Assembly (NCBI RefSeq): GCF_000429705.1
Contig: NZ_KE386941.1
Span: 1,054,001-1,118,000 of the forward strand
Direction: 5' to 3'
DNA: 64,000 nt
Source: Alteribacter aurantiacus DSM 18675
GTDB lineage: Bacteria; Bacillota; Bacilli; Bacillales; Salisediminibacteriaceae
Part shown: positions 8,156 through 16,707 of the stretch, piece by piece
How positions within the stretch are numbered: position 1 is the first letter of the stretch
Layout of the letters: each line of letters opens with the position of its first letter
The notes under the pieces: model-generated
What the model saw: only the letters and a program-made list of their open reading frames with translations
Told to the model about the DNA's origin: nothing
Databases searched by the model: none
Made by a program: the position numbers and the translations under genes

Positions 8156-8261
8156 AAAGTGTCAAAAACGGAAACTGAACAGCTCCGTCTTTTGCTTCTG
8201 TCATAAACCAAACCGTCATCCCAATTACAGCAAAAAACATTAACAAAATCATCGTTCTCAT
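8154..8261 (-). CDS. Small single-span membrane protein, 35 residues
   Basis: An open frame too short for most gene callers: starts MRTMILLMFFAVIGMTVW and ends QFPFLTL. Residues 2-20 are one hydrophobic span, followed by a short polar tail. GAGGGAG lies eight nt before the ATG, and a strong terminator starts at the stop codon, so ribosome binding site, frame and terminator together make a compact transcription unit. I do not recognise a family. It is likely a membrane-inserted small protein of the kind common in Bacillaceae (regulatory or spore associated); function unknown. Confidence 0.6.
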   Translation of the reverse strand: MRTMILLMFFAVIGMTVWFMTEAKDGAVQFPFLTL

Positions 8262-8437
8262 TCACTTACTCCCTCACTTTAAAACGGATACATTAGTTAT
8301 TGTAAAAATATTCTTAAGTAATTTCAACTACTTTTTTGCAGAAATTTTCTTTTTTCGTCGAAATTAGACATATTTGCAAATAAAATTATGGACATAATGA
8401 AAAATAACTCTAAAAAAAGGGTTTTTTGCGCTCTCCC

Positions 8438-8479
8438 GGGAAATAGTTAACCAGGTTTATTTCCCGATTTTTAAGGGAA
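8438..8479 (+). promoter_or_regulatory. Alternative hairpins in the ferredoxin leader
   Basis: CGGGAA (8438-8443) can pair with TTCCCG (8461-8466), which is followed by ATTTTT like a weak terminator; the same TTCCC can instead pair with GGGAA at 8475-8479. The two structures exclude one another. Whether the region is transcribed is uncertain, because it also overlaps a candidate SigB promoter. Confidence 0.3.
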
Positions 8480-8480
8480 C
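8456..8480 (+). promoter_or_regulatory. Candidate SigB-type promoter of the ferredoxin gene
   Basis: GTTTAT, 13-bp spacer, GGGAAC is close to the SigB general-stress consensus (GTTTAA-N12-14-GGGTAT) and lies 40 bp before the ATG, at a suitable distance. A convincing SigA promoter was not found nearby. Confidence 0.35.
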
Positions 8481-8519
8481 TGATAGTAAAATAAAACACA
8501 ATCAAGGGGGCTCTTATCA

Positions 8520-8828
8520 ATGCCAAAAGTAGAAGTTCCAGGTTACGAACCTTTTGAAACACCGGAAGGTACGAAGCTTGTATTAGCACTTGAAGACAAC
8601 GGAATCGATGTTCTCCATCGTTGTGGCGGGAAAGCCAAATGCACGACATGTCGAGTTGAAGTACATGTTGGTGATTTCCCTCCTCCCGAAGAAGCTGAGC
8701 TTGCAAAGTCTCTCGAAGAAGGATGCCGGTTATCTTGTCAAATTCGAGTTGCATCCGATGTTAAAGTAACCCCGAAGATGACAGTCTCCTCTACAGGAAT
8801 GGATCCGGGCCCACGGCCGGAAAAATAA
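8520..8828 (+). CDS. [2Fe-2S] ferredoxin, plant type
   Basis: Soluble electron carrier of 102 residues. The cluster ligands C35, C41, C44 and C73 follow the plant-type spacing C-x5-C-x2-C...C; C69 is an extra cysteine. The ribosome binding site AAGGGGG precedes the ATG. It is a monocistronic gene between an upstream structured leader and a hairpin terminator. The redox partner cannot be deduced from the neighbourhood. Family members in Bacillaceae are small adrenodoxin-like proteins of unassigned pathway. The C-terminal tail (MDPGPRPEK) is dispensable-looking and variable. Confidence 0.92.
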   Translation: MPKVEVPGYEPFETPEGTKLVLALEDNGIDVLHRCGGKAKCTTCRVEVHVGDFPPPEEAELAKSLEEGCRLSCQIRVASDVKVTPKMTVSSTGMDPGPRPEK

Positions 8829-8831
8829 GAG

Positions 8832-9584
8832 TCAGGACCGTAGAACAGGGTTTCTACGGTCCTTTGTTATCTCCTGTAACTGACCGTATGTCGTAATACC
8901 TCGCTTTTTCAATTCTTCAACCAAGATCATGAATACTTCAGCCGTCATATGAGCGTCGTTAAGAGCGTGGTGTCTTTCCCTCACTTCAACACCTAACCTC
9001 TTAATAACACGATCAAGGTTATTTTTTTGATTAGGAAAGACATAATTGGCAATTTCATAAGCATCAATGTAGTATGGGGAAAACTTTTTAATTCCCCATT
9101 TTCTTGAAAGCTCTTGCAAAAACGTGATATCAAAACTCGCAGGATAAGCCACCAGAACAGTATTGGACATAAATTGCACAAACCTGAAAAAGCCAATTAA
9201 GAAAGGTTCACCTGCCTTTATCTCCTTTGATGTTAGTCCCGTCAGTTTCATTACATCATCAGATACAGGTTTAAAAGGGCGTACGACTTCGTAAAAGTGT
9301 TCAGGGAAGCGAATGTGATTGACATTCACCTTCATCGCTCCAATTGAGATCACTTCATCACCCATACGAGGAAAGAAGCCGGTTGTTTCCAGATCGAATA
9401 CTGTATATGTGAGATCTTCTAGAGAGACATCATCAATATTTCCTTCCGGTTCAATGTCATGGAGCTCTTCAACCAAAGCCTCATATAAGGCCCGGTTCTT
9501 CATAATCCACCCTCTCTTCATGGAGTGAAAGAGATGAACATCCAGCATAATGTATCTTAAATAATGGAGAACAGATACTTGCAT
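8832..9584 (-). CDS. DnaQ-like DEDDh 3'-5' exonuclease
   Basis: About 250 residues with the DnaQ/polymerase III epsilon exonuclease fold. ExoI motif FDLETTGF supplies D and E, ExoII is the AYPASFDITFL segment with its conserved D, and ExoIII HHALNDAH gives the H and D of the DEDDh set, so catalysis should be intact. The ATG at 9584 lies one base after the TAA of the upstream gene (TAATATG) with AGAGGG seven nt ahead; a second start at MKNRALYEALVEE (9500 region) also has a good ribosome binding site and cannot be excluded. Last gene of the mrfB operon, suggesting a DNA repair or turnover role. Confidence 0.88.
   Translation of the reverse strand: MQVSVLHYLRYIMLDVHLFHSMKRGWIMKNRALYEALVEELHDIEPEGNIDDVSLEDLTYTVFDLETTGFFPRMGDEVISIGAMKVNVNHIRFPEHFYEVVRPFKPVSDDVMKLTGLTSKEIKAGEPFLIGFFRFVQFMSNTVLVAYPASFDITFLQELSRKWGIKKFSPYYIDAYEIANYVFPNQKNNLDRVIKRLGVEVRERHHALNDAHMTAEVFMILVEELKKRGITTYGQLQEITKDRRNPVLRS
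8833..8866. terminator. Terminator shared by ferredoxin and exonuclease genes
   Basis: Perfect 12-bp stem AGGACCGTAGAA/TTCTACGGTCCT with a 6-nt loop and T-rich flanks on both strands. It lies inside the last codons of the converging exonuclease gene (whose stop is 8832-8834). Confidence 0.85.
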
Positions 9585-9585
9585 A

Positions 9586-11496
9586 TTACAACCCTCTGTT
9601 CCTTGCAAAGCTCAGTTCGCTCATTTGTTGCATACGCTTCGCTACCATTAATGCTTCTTTTAGCTGTCTTCGTTGGTCTTTGGTCAACGTATGAGGAGCC
9701 AATTCATTCGTAAGAGGCTTGTCCAGCCTTAGTTGAATCAAGTTTTCTTGGATTCTTAATTGATACAAATAGTCGAGAGCCAACTTCGCATTTTTCGCAT
9801 CTCTCGGGTGAAACACTTCGTCTTTACTCAAAACATGCAACCTCTTGAGTGTACTCACTTCATCGACGCCATAACGTATTGCAAAGATTCGGATCCCGTT
9901 TACAATCTGCATAATGGCCGCCTTTTTCAAATCTATGGTCCGAGCTTTTCCTTTAGTACTAATTCGCCCGAATGCTTGTATTGGAACACGAAAGCGTATC
10001 GTGTCTTTCATTAACATAGCATGAAGGATTTTCGCTTTTTGGATCGGTTCCGTGATGCGTTCACGCAGCTTCTCAGATAAAGAGAAATCACCGAATAAGG
10101 GTCTGTAGTCAATAAAAATGGTAAAATCCCTTACTTCTTGTGAATCCGTTTCCCGAAGCCAGCGGAAAACCTCCCGCTCCCATTGATCAATACTTCTTCG
10201 CCATTTTGATTCTTTCGCCATTATTCCCCCTGTACATTCAGGAAACCCACAGGAAACGAGACCTTCATTTATCTTTTCAGCAAAACGCTTGAAGTACGAT
10301 TCTACATGTTCGCGATTTTGTAAATGCTCATAGTTATCAAGAATAAAACCGTTGTCTTGATCTGTACTAAAGGCTTGCTCTCCCCTACCTTGACTTCCCA
10401 TTACGATAAAGCAATAGTTGACCGGTGGAGAGCCTAACCCTTCCCTTTTCATGCCTTTTAAAGCTGAACGTATCACTTGGATATGAATTTGATCATTGTA
10501 TTTGGATATAAATTCGCTCATTTCGGTCCCATACGTATGCTCACTTAAAAGCTCTTCTGTAAAGGATAGGAATGATTCATTTTGTTTAGGTGACAGTTTT
10601 GCTAATTCATCCATGTTTTTAGCATGGTTCACATTGTAGTAAAGGTTTAAGTATTCGGATTCGTGAAGACGCAAAAAAGATTCAGCCGTTAAGATGCCTA
10701 CTACTTTTTCTCCATTCAAAACGGGAACCAAATGGATCCGGTCGTCTTTAAAATATGTAAGTACTTCATAACTAAACGCGTCCGCTTGCGTTGACACGGG
10801 GTCACTAATCATCCATTTAGCTACACGATCTTCCGGCTTCCCGTGGCTTAAACCTTTTAACAGCTCCGTTTGTGTGATTGTCCCTTTTAAATGGTGATCG
10901 TGATCAACAACGGTTAACCCTTGCCCCCCCCAATCACCAAGTGTTTTAGCCGCTTGTAGAATGGATTGATCTTTATAAATAAATCTAGGCTTATCCATAA
11001 TGGTATGAACCCTTGTTTTATATAGGGCAATGTTTTCCGTACTCGTTGATTCGGCACCTTTCTTCATTTCATCATAAAGAGATTTCATACGTTGGCCGAT
11101 CCCACTAAGAATCGTATCAGAAAACGCCGTGTTTTCAGTCATCACCTTAAGTAAAGCACTCTTCTTTAGTTTGACCGATTCGCAATCTTCTAAAGCCTGG
11201 ACAGAAAAGTTCATTTCTCCACCTGACAAGAGGATCATTAATCCAATCAAGTCTCCTGGATAATAGAAACGTACCGAAAACTGCTTTCCGTCTTCGCGAT
11301 GAAGAACGTTCTTAGCCAATCCCTTTAATAAGAAGTATACTTCTACTTCTTCTTCATCTTCATGGAAAATAAACTCGTTTTCCTGGAAGGATTGACGAGT
11401 CGATTCGGTCACAACCGTTTCAAATTGCTCATCTGTTAACAATTGAAAAGGAAATGCTTTACGCATAATTTCTATATAAGAACGTTCTTCAATCAC
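9586..11496 (-). CDS. cNMP-binding / CBS / DUF294 nucleotidyltransferase-like signalling protein
   Basis: A 636-residue cytoplasmic protein with ordered domains: cyclic-nucleotide-binding-like beta barrel (about 5-130), two CBS motifs (about 160-290), the DUF294 nucleotidyltransferase core with MGSQGRGEQAFSTDQDNG (about 365-382; GS and DxD elements retained), and the DUF294 C-terminal helical domain (about 470-620). Related proteins are usually described as signal-transduction or uridylyltransferase-like, with unknown target. The start is GTG at 11496, eight nt after AAAGGAG and overlapping the mrfB stop by 8 bp; an upstream ATG at 11529 lacks a ribosome binding site. The overlaps on both sides show co-translation with mrfB and the exonuclease. 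Confidence 0.87.
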   Translation of the reverse strand: MIEERSYIEIMRKAFPFQLLTDEQFETVVTESTRQSFQENEFIFHEDEEEVEVYFLLKGLAKNVLHREDGKQFSVRFYYPGDLIGLMILLSGGEMNFSVQALEDCESVKLKKSALLKVMTENTAFSDTILSGIGQRMKSLYDEMKKGAESTSTENIALYKTRVHTIMDKPRFIYKDQSILQAAKTLGDWGGQGLTVVDHDHHLKGTITQTELLKGLSHGKPEDRVAKWMISDPVSTQADAFSYEVLTYFKDDRIHLVPVLNGEKVVGILTAESFLRLHESEYLNLYYNVNHAKNMDELAKLSPKQNESFLSFTEELLSEHTYGTEMSEFISKYNDQIHIQVIRSALKGMKREGLGSPPVNYCFIVMGSQGRGEQAFSTDQDNGFILDNYEHLQNREHVESYFKRFAEKINEGLVSCGFPECTGGIMAKESKWRRSIDQWEREVFRWLRETDSQEVRDFTIFIDYRPLFGDFSLSEKLRERITEPIQKAKILHAMLMKDTIRFRVPIQAFGRISTKGKARTIDLKKAAIMQIVNGIRIFAIRYGVDEVSTLKRLHVLSKDEVFHPRDAKNAKLALDYLYQLRIQENLIQLRLDKPLTNELAPHTLTKDQRRQLKEALMVAKRMQQMSELSFARNRGL

Positions 11497-12775
11497 GGAA
11501 CCCACTCCTTTTATCAAGCTTTGTTTCAAGCCGTGTTTTTCTTTTTACAAGCGTATCAATTTTAGGCTTAGCTGTCCGTAGCATTCTAGCTACTCGTTTT
11601 TCAACTTCAATTGCACGAGCCGTATAGTAGAGTGCCTTTTGATAGTCTTTCTCTACGTGTTCTGTTAATTTTGCCAATTCTTCATACGCTTCTCTCATTG
11701 CTCTTGTTTCATCATTGAACTTAATGCTCTCTTCATAATACCTCTTTGCGTTTTGAAGGTCTTTTTGCTTTTTGTAAAGGTGGCCAAGTTTCACAGAAGC
11801 TTCTTGTTCTTTTGTTTTCAACGCCTCTTTATAGTGCACGAAAGCATGATCGTGGTTTTTCGCCTGTTCAAACCACCTACCCATCTGCAAATGTTCTTCC
11901 CCATGGGACAGACCTGGTTCCATATGCAATAGCCTTTTGGAAATCTGGGTAAACAAAACGATGAGACTAAGGACGTCCCATTCGTGGTGCTTAACAATCC
12001 CTTCTAGCTCTTCTGGGTCTTGATGATTCAAATACTCAAAATAAAGGATTGGGGCCAAGCTTCCTGGCGTCTCGTTTACTCGCTTAACAGAAAGTTTTTC
12101 TTCTTCAACAATGGAAAGACGACAAGATGGAAGCTCATTTTTCCAAAGGCGACGAGCTGCATGTAAAAGATCGAAATGTCCAAAAAGTGGAAGATTCGGA
12201 ACCTCATTTCTCACGAAGGCGTGGCGTGATTTCACGTGCGGCCAATCAAAAGCTTTCCCGTTGTAACTAACAAGTTGATTATCTTTTTCAAAATCAGTTA
12301 AGAAACCATGGAAAAATGACGCTTCACTTTCGGGCCCTGGCATAAAATGCTGAACGACTTCAACACGATCTTCTTTTATCCTTGAATACCCCATCAGAAA
12401 GATCGATGTACCCGCGCCGCTAGAAAGTCCTGTAGTCTCTGTATCAAAGAATAAAAGATCACCAACATCAATTCCCTTTAATGATAGAGGATGTTCTCCT
12501 TTTATACGTTGCCATTCTTCATGCACATCAAAGATCTCAGAAAATGCACTGCTCCCATGCTTGTAGGCAAGTGGGTATGTACGTTTTCGAATCAATGAAT
12601 ATTCCCCTTCGAAAGAGTGGAGACGAAACCCCATCCTGTTCCATTTATCTTCGTGAGGAAAAGGAAAAGTTGAGTCGGAATGAACCTTTGGGCGCTCCAA
12701 GGATGGTAACTCTCTATTAGAGGTTTCCGTATTCATATACCCTTTCATACGTTGTAACTTTCCTTTTACACTCAC
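11489..12775 (-). CDS. mrfB: MrfB (YprB), DNA repair exonuclease with C-terminal TPR region
   Basis: A 428-residue RNase H-like exonuclease. DEDD-type motifs are visible: LLFFDTETTGLSSG (about 108-121), SYNGKAFDWPHV (about 187-198) and the late HHEWDVLSL (about 292-300). The C-terminal part (about 330-425) is a set of TPR-like helices and a basic coiled end. In B. subtilis MrfB acts with the helicase MrfA in repair of mitomycin-type lesions, independent of UvrABC. Start taken as GTG at 12775 (first residues MSVKGKLQRMKGYM, as in relatives) with AGGAG upstream; an ATG at 12793 overlaps that ribosome binding site. Its partner mrfA lies 4 kb away beyond the ger operon. Confidence 0.88.
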   Translation of the reverse strand: MSVKGKLQRMKGYMNTETSNRELPSLERPKVHSDSTFPFPHEDKWNRMGFRLHSFEGEYSLIRKRTYPLAYKHGSSAFSEIFDVHEEWQRIKGEHPLSLKGIDVGDLLFFDTETTGLSSGAGTSIFLMGYSRIKEDRVEVVQHFMPGPESEASFFHGFLTDFEKDNQLVSYNGKAFDWPHVKSRHAFVRNEVPNLPLFGHFDLLHAARRLWKNELPSCRLSIVEEEKLSVKRVNETPGSLAPILYFEYLNHQDPEELEGIVKHHEWDVLSLIVLFTQISKRLLHMEPGLSHGEEHLQMGRWFEQAKNHDHAFVHYKEALKTKEQEASVKLGHLYKKQKDLQNAKRYYEESIKFNDETRAMREAYEELAKLTEHVEKDYQKALYYTARAIEVEKRVARMLRTAKPKIDTLVKRKTRLETKLDKRSGFRD

Positions 12776-12824
12776 ATCATTCACGCTCCTCATCCTATCT
12801 CGTTCTATTGTAAATCAAAACAGA

Positions 12825-12856
12825 TGAATAGAAAACCACCATCACTTTTCATACTA
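12825..12856 (+). promoter_or_regulatory. Predicted SigG (forespore) promoter of the ger operon
   Basis: TGAATA and CATACTA match the SigG -35 and -10 consensus almost perfectly; the spacer is 19 bp, one longer than ideal. The expected start of transcription is just before the GGAGGAGGG ribosome binding site of the first gene. Germinant receptor operons are SigG-dependent in B. subtilis. Confidence 0.62.
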
Positions 12857-12887
12857 ATAGGAGGTCGAATCTGGAGGAGGGCTTTAG

Positions 12888-14372
12888 GTGTCACAAAAAC
12901 AGTCACAAAACAAACATTTCCAAAAAGTCCTCGATTTGTGTTTCCACTCTGATGATTTTGTTTCTGAAACGGTTGAGAGTTTAGGTAATAACCAATATTA
13001 CTTGAATTTTTATGATTCTCTAGTCGATTTAAACACGTTGAACGAACACGTTATCGGACCTCTTCAAAAACATGACGTCTCCACACTTGATGACCTGAAA
13101 AGAATCATTTCATTAAAAGAACTGACCGTCGTTACAACCGGGGATGAGCTAGAGGAGGGTCTAAATAGAGGTAAAGTACTGATCCGCTTCGATCATTCGA
13201 CTCCTTATGGACTTCTCGTTCCGATCAAAAATCTGGAAAATAGAGAAGTAAGTATTCCGGAAGTGGAATACAGCGTAATCGGACCTAAAGAAGGTTTAGT
13301 TGAAGACCTGGCTATTAACTTGAACTTGATTCGAAAGAGACTTCCTGTTTCCACGTTATGTATAAAGAAAATGAAAGTAGGAAGCATATCACAGACTGAA
13401 GTGGCGGTCCTTTATCTATCTGATATTGCAAACGATGAAAATGTAAATACGATGATTCAACGGATTAAAGACATTGATTACGATGAAATCAGTGATAGTT
13501 CTTATATAAACCAGTTTATTGAGGATAACAGCAATTCTCCGTTTCCTCAGTTAATTGATACAGAGCGACCGGATCGCGTGGCAGCTCAGCTTATAGAAGG
13601 AAAAGTGGCAGTATTAGTAGCTGGATCACCTTCTGCCATTACAGCTCCAACGACGTTGATTGAATTTTTTTCTGCTTTTGAAGACTATTTTATTCCTTGG
13701 CATTTGGCTTCTGCCTTTCGAATGATTCGATTATTCGCTGTTTTATTTTCTGTATTTTCAACACCACTGTATGTTGCGGTTATTACATACCATACTGAGC
13801 TCATTCCGCAAGATTTACTCGCTACATTAATATTGTCCAGAAGCATCATTCCGTTTCCACCTATTATTGAAGCCATTTTCTTAGAACTCACCATTGAATT
13901 GTTAAGAGAGGCAGGAGCAAGACTCCCAACCAAGGTCGGTCAAACGATCGGAATTGTAGGCGGGATTGTAATTGGGACAGCAGCTGTAGAAGCTGGCCTC
14001 ACAAGCAACGTCCTTCTTATCATAGTTGCACTTGCTGCACTCGCCTCCTTTACAACGCCAATCTATAGAATTGGTAATACCATTCGTCTCATTCGATTTC
14101 CTTTTTTACTAATGGCGCAGCTGTGGGGCTTATTAGGCATTTCACTTTTAGGGACGTTCTTTCTTGTTCACTTAATTACGCTCAAATCTATAGGGAGACC
14201 TTACCTAGAGCCGATCTATCCTTTTCGTTTTAAGGACCTTAGAGACTCGTTTTTCAGATTACCTTTCAAGTTTCAATACGACAGACCGGTTGCTTTGCAA
14301 ACGAAAAAGAAGAAGCGTTTCTCCAAACATGAAAGTAAAAAAACAGCTGATATTGATGACCACATTCACTAA
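12888..14372 (+). CDS. Spore germination receptor subunit A (GerA/SpoVAF family)
   Basis: Inner spore membrane subunit of a nutrient germinant receptor, 494 residues. A soluble N-terminal region (about 1-240) is followed by four to five hydrophobic segments (about 275-430) and a basic cytosolic tail rich in Lys. Family motifs include DRPDRVAAQLIEGKVAVLVAGSP (split around residues 224-246) and PFPPIIEAIFLELTIELLREAG (around 322-343). Start is GTG at 12888 after GGAGGAGGG. First gene of a three-gene A-B-C operon. The germinant is not predictable; in the family the B subunit largely sets specificity. Confidence 0.94.
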   Translation: MSQKQSQNKHFQKVLDLCFHSDDFVSETVESLGNNQYYLNFYDSLVDLNTLNEHVIGPLQKHDVSTLDDLKRIISLKELTVVTTGDELEEGLNRGKVLIRFDHSTPYGLLVPIKNLENREVSIPEVEYSVIGPKEGLVEDLAINLNLIRKRLPVSTLCIKKMKVGSISQTEVAVLYLSDIANDENVNTMIQRIKDIDYDEISDSSYINQFIEDNSNSPFPQLIDTERPDRVAAQLIEGKVAVLVAGSPSAITAPTTLIEFFSAFEDYFIPWHLASAFRMIRLFAVLFSVFSTPLYVAVITYHTELIPQDLLATLILSRSIIPFPPIIEAIFLELTIELLREAGARLPTKVGQTIGIVGGIVIGTAAVEAGLTSNVLLIIVALAALASFTTPIYRIGNTIRLIRFPFLLMAQLWGLLGISLLGTFFLVHLITLKSIGRPYLEPIYPFRFKDLRDSFFRLPFKFQYDRPVALQTKKKKRFSKHESKKTADIDDHIH

Positions 14373-14393
14373 TACAACCAAGGAGGGCTTTAT

Positions 14394-15521
14394 TTGACCG
14401 CTAGTAATCAGCAAAGTTATTCCCATATCGCCCCTTTCCTTGTTTTTTTTCTCGTTCACTCTATGCAGATTGGTGTAGGTATTTTTGGATTTCAACGTTA
14501 TATTGCAATGGATGCAGGTTATAATGCTTGGATTGCGGTTATTCTGGTCGGGGGCCTATTGCATATACCGATTTGGATGATTTATAAGATGATGATGCGC
14601 GATCAAGGTGTTACAGACATTATCGAACTCCATCGTCACTATTTCGGAAAGTGGATTGGCAATCTCTTAAGTTATGGACTCCTCGTTTATTTTTTGTTTA
14701 TGGGGATTACTGTCCTTAGAACGTATGTGGAAGTGATTCAGATTTGGATGTTTCCAACCATGATGACTTGGCCCGTCACTCTGGTGATTCTCTCCATCAT
14801 AGTGTACGCCATTTATCACGGTTTCAGGGTGGTTGCCGGAATGGCTTTTTTAGGAGTCGTTCTACCTTTCGTATTGATCTTTACGGCCATTTCACCACTG
14901 GAATTCGCCAATTATCACCGATTCCTACCTATCGAGTTTGTTTTTAAAGATCAGGTATCAGCAATGAAAACAATGACATTAAGTTATATTGGTTTTGAAG
15001 CTCTAGCTTTTTATTTTCCCTTTATTCAAAACCCAAAACAAAGTCAAAAGTGGGCACATATGGGGAACGGGTTAACAGTCCTGATTTATTTAATGGTAAC
15101 AATCGTCACGTTCCTCTTTTACAGCAGACTCCATTTGGAACGTGTTGTTTATCCGACACTGAGCTCATGGAAAGTGCTTGAACTACCATTTATTGAACGA
15201 TTTGAGTATATCGGTATTGCCTTCTGGCTACTCGTCGTTGTGCCAAATATCATGATCAGTTTATGGACAGTGAGCCGCGGTATGAAAAAACTCCTTCGTG
15301 CAAGGCAAAAACATACTCTTTTCTTTGCAGCCGGGACTATGTTTTTGTTTTCCATCTCATATCAAACACGTGAATCCATTGATAACTTGAATACATATGT
15401 TTCAGAAGCTGGCTTTTATATCATCTTCTGTTACATACCTATCCTATTTATCGTAACAAGTTTCATAAGGAGGTTTAAAAAGAATGGGCAGTCAGAAAAA
15501 GACAATAGTATCCACATGTAA
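14394..15521 (+). CDS. Spore germination receptor subunit B (GerAB, APC superfamily)
   Basis: Integral membrane protein of 375 residues with about ten transmembrane helices, in the spore-germination permease branch of the amino acid/polyamine transporter superfamily. This subunit binds the germinant in characterised receptors. The first helix carries QIGVGIFGFQRYIAMDAGY, the unwound helix 1 region of the fold. Start is TTG at 14394 after AAGGAGGGC. It begins 21 bp after subunit A and its 3' end overlaps subunit C by 38 bp. Confidence 0.93.
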   Translation: MTASNQQSYSHIAPFLVFFLVHSMQIGVGIFGFQRYIAMDAGYNAWIAVILVGGLLHIPIWMIYKMMMRDQGVTDIIELHRHYFGKWIGNLLSYGLLVYFLFMGITVLRTYVEVIQIWMFPTMMTWPVTLVILSIIVYAIYHGFRVVAGMAFLGVVLPFVLIFTAISPLEFANYHRFLPIEFVFKDQVSAMKTMTLSYIGFEALAFYFPFIQNPKQSQKWAHMGNGLTVLIYLMVTIVTFLFYSRLHLERVVYPTLSSWKVLELPFIERFEYIGIAFWLLVVVPNIMISLWTVSRGMKKLLRARQKHTLFFAAGTMFLFSISYQTRESIDNLNTYVSEAGFYIIFCYIPILFIVTSFIRRFKKNGQSEKDNSIHM

Positions 15522-16590
15522 ATTGGCTTACTTCCCATTTTTGTTCCTCTTGTTAACCGGATGTGTTGAACCTTATATCCTTGATGAAGTTCAAATTATC
15601 CATGCGATTGGTTATGATTATGTAGACGATCATCATATTGAAGGTACCATCAGTCTTCCTGTATATGGAGGATCTGAAGACATTCGAAGTGAGACCATCA
15701 GTGCCGTTTCAAGGACAACAAAAGACATTAGGCTTTACTTGGATGCGCAATCTTCAAAGCCTCTTCATACAGGGAAAGTAAGCTCCGTTTTATTTGACCA
15801 TAAGTTGACGGAAATGGGGCTAATGAGAATTATCGACACCTACGTGAGGGATCCAAGGATCGGCATGAGAATACAGCTTGCAGTAGTAGAAGACATTACA
15901 ACAAAGGAGCTTCTTGAAACTACGTACCCTATGGAAGTTGACGTAGCCTTATACGTGTCGGACTTAATCGAACAAAACATCCAACAGCAGAACCTTCCAA
16001 GGATGAATTTCCATATCTTTTTAACGAATTTTTACGGTCAAGGTCGTGATCCTTTTTTACCTATCTTGAAAAGGGAAGGAAATGCGATAAAAGTAACTGG
16101 ATTGGCATTGTTGGATGATGACGTGTTTGCGGGCGAACTCGACTTGAAGGATTGCTTCTTACTGAAAATACTCGTCGAGGATTTCGGGGACGGTTCGTAT
16201 GAAGTTATGTTAAATCCGGATGAAAATGAATATGCTATGCTACGAAACATTGATTCGAGTACAACCTATGAGGTAACAGATGCCACAACCGCTCCAAGAA
16301 TTAAGGCAAAAGTGAACTTGTCTGGAAAAATCAGCGAATACTCCGGTAGCAAACTCGACCAAAAAAAAGTGAAAGAAATTTATGCTCAAACGACCAAACA
16401 GTTAAAAAGAGACATTGAGCAAATGTTAAAGCGGATGCAAGAGTTAAACGTCGATCCAATGGGAGTCGGTGACCAAGTCCGCAGACATGATCCAAACTTC
16501 TCTGATGAACGTTGGGATGAGCTATTCCCAAAGTCCACGATAGATGTTGAAGTGGAAGTATTGATTAAGGAAACAGGTGTTGAAGAATAA
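15484..16590 (+). CDS. Spore germination receptor lipoprotein subunit C (Ger(x)C)
   Basis: Lipid-anchored receptor subunit of 368 residues. The signal peptide ends in lipobox LTGC with C27 as the lipidated residue; the mature protein has the three-domain GerAC layout with YILDEVQIIHAIGYDYV at its start and a C-terminal domain ending in IDVEVEVLIKETG. The start ATG follows AAGGAGG located inside the end of subunit B. Lipidation by Lgt is needed for GerA function in B. subtilis. Last gene of the operon. Confidence 0.93.
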   Translation: MGSQKKTIVSTCKLAYFPFLFLLLTGCVEPYILDEVQIIHAIGYDYVDDHHIEGTISLPVYGGSEDIRSETISAVSRTTKDIRLYLDAQSSKPLHTGKVSSVLFDHKLTEMGLMRIIDTYVRDPRIGMRIQLAVVEDITTKELLETTYPMEVDVALYVSDLIEQNIQQQNLPRMNFHIFLTNFYGQGRDPFLPILKREGNAIKVTGLALLDDDVFAGELDLKDCFLLKILVEDFGDGSYEVMLNPDENEYAMLRNIDSSTTYEVTDATTAPRIKAKVNLSGKISEYSGSKLDQKKVKEIYAQTTKQLKRDIEQMLKRMQELNVDPMGVGDQVRRHDPNFSDERWDELFPKSTIDVEVEVLIKETGVEE

Positions 16591-16591
16591 A

Positions 16592-16645
16592 CAATAAGAG
16601 GCATCACCATAGCCGTCACCGATCCATAATGGTATCTTCTTTTTA
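16592..16645 (+). terminator. Weak terminator of the ger operon
   Basis: Imperfect stem AAGAGGCATCACCAT / ATGGTATCTTCTT followed by TTTTT, starting just after the subunit C stop. Confidence 0.45.
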
Positions 16646-16654
16646 CAAGTGATA

Positions 16655-16687
16655 AAGCCCCAAAGGTTACTGAATACCTTTGGGGCC
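16655..16687 (-). terminator. Terminator of mrfA
   Basis: Perfect stem GGCCCCAAAGGT/ACCTTTGGGGC with a 9-nt loop, followed by a short T-rich tract on the minus strand. Confidence 0.82.
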
Positions 16688-16707
16688 AACGAGCAAAGCG
16701 AGCTGTA

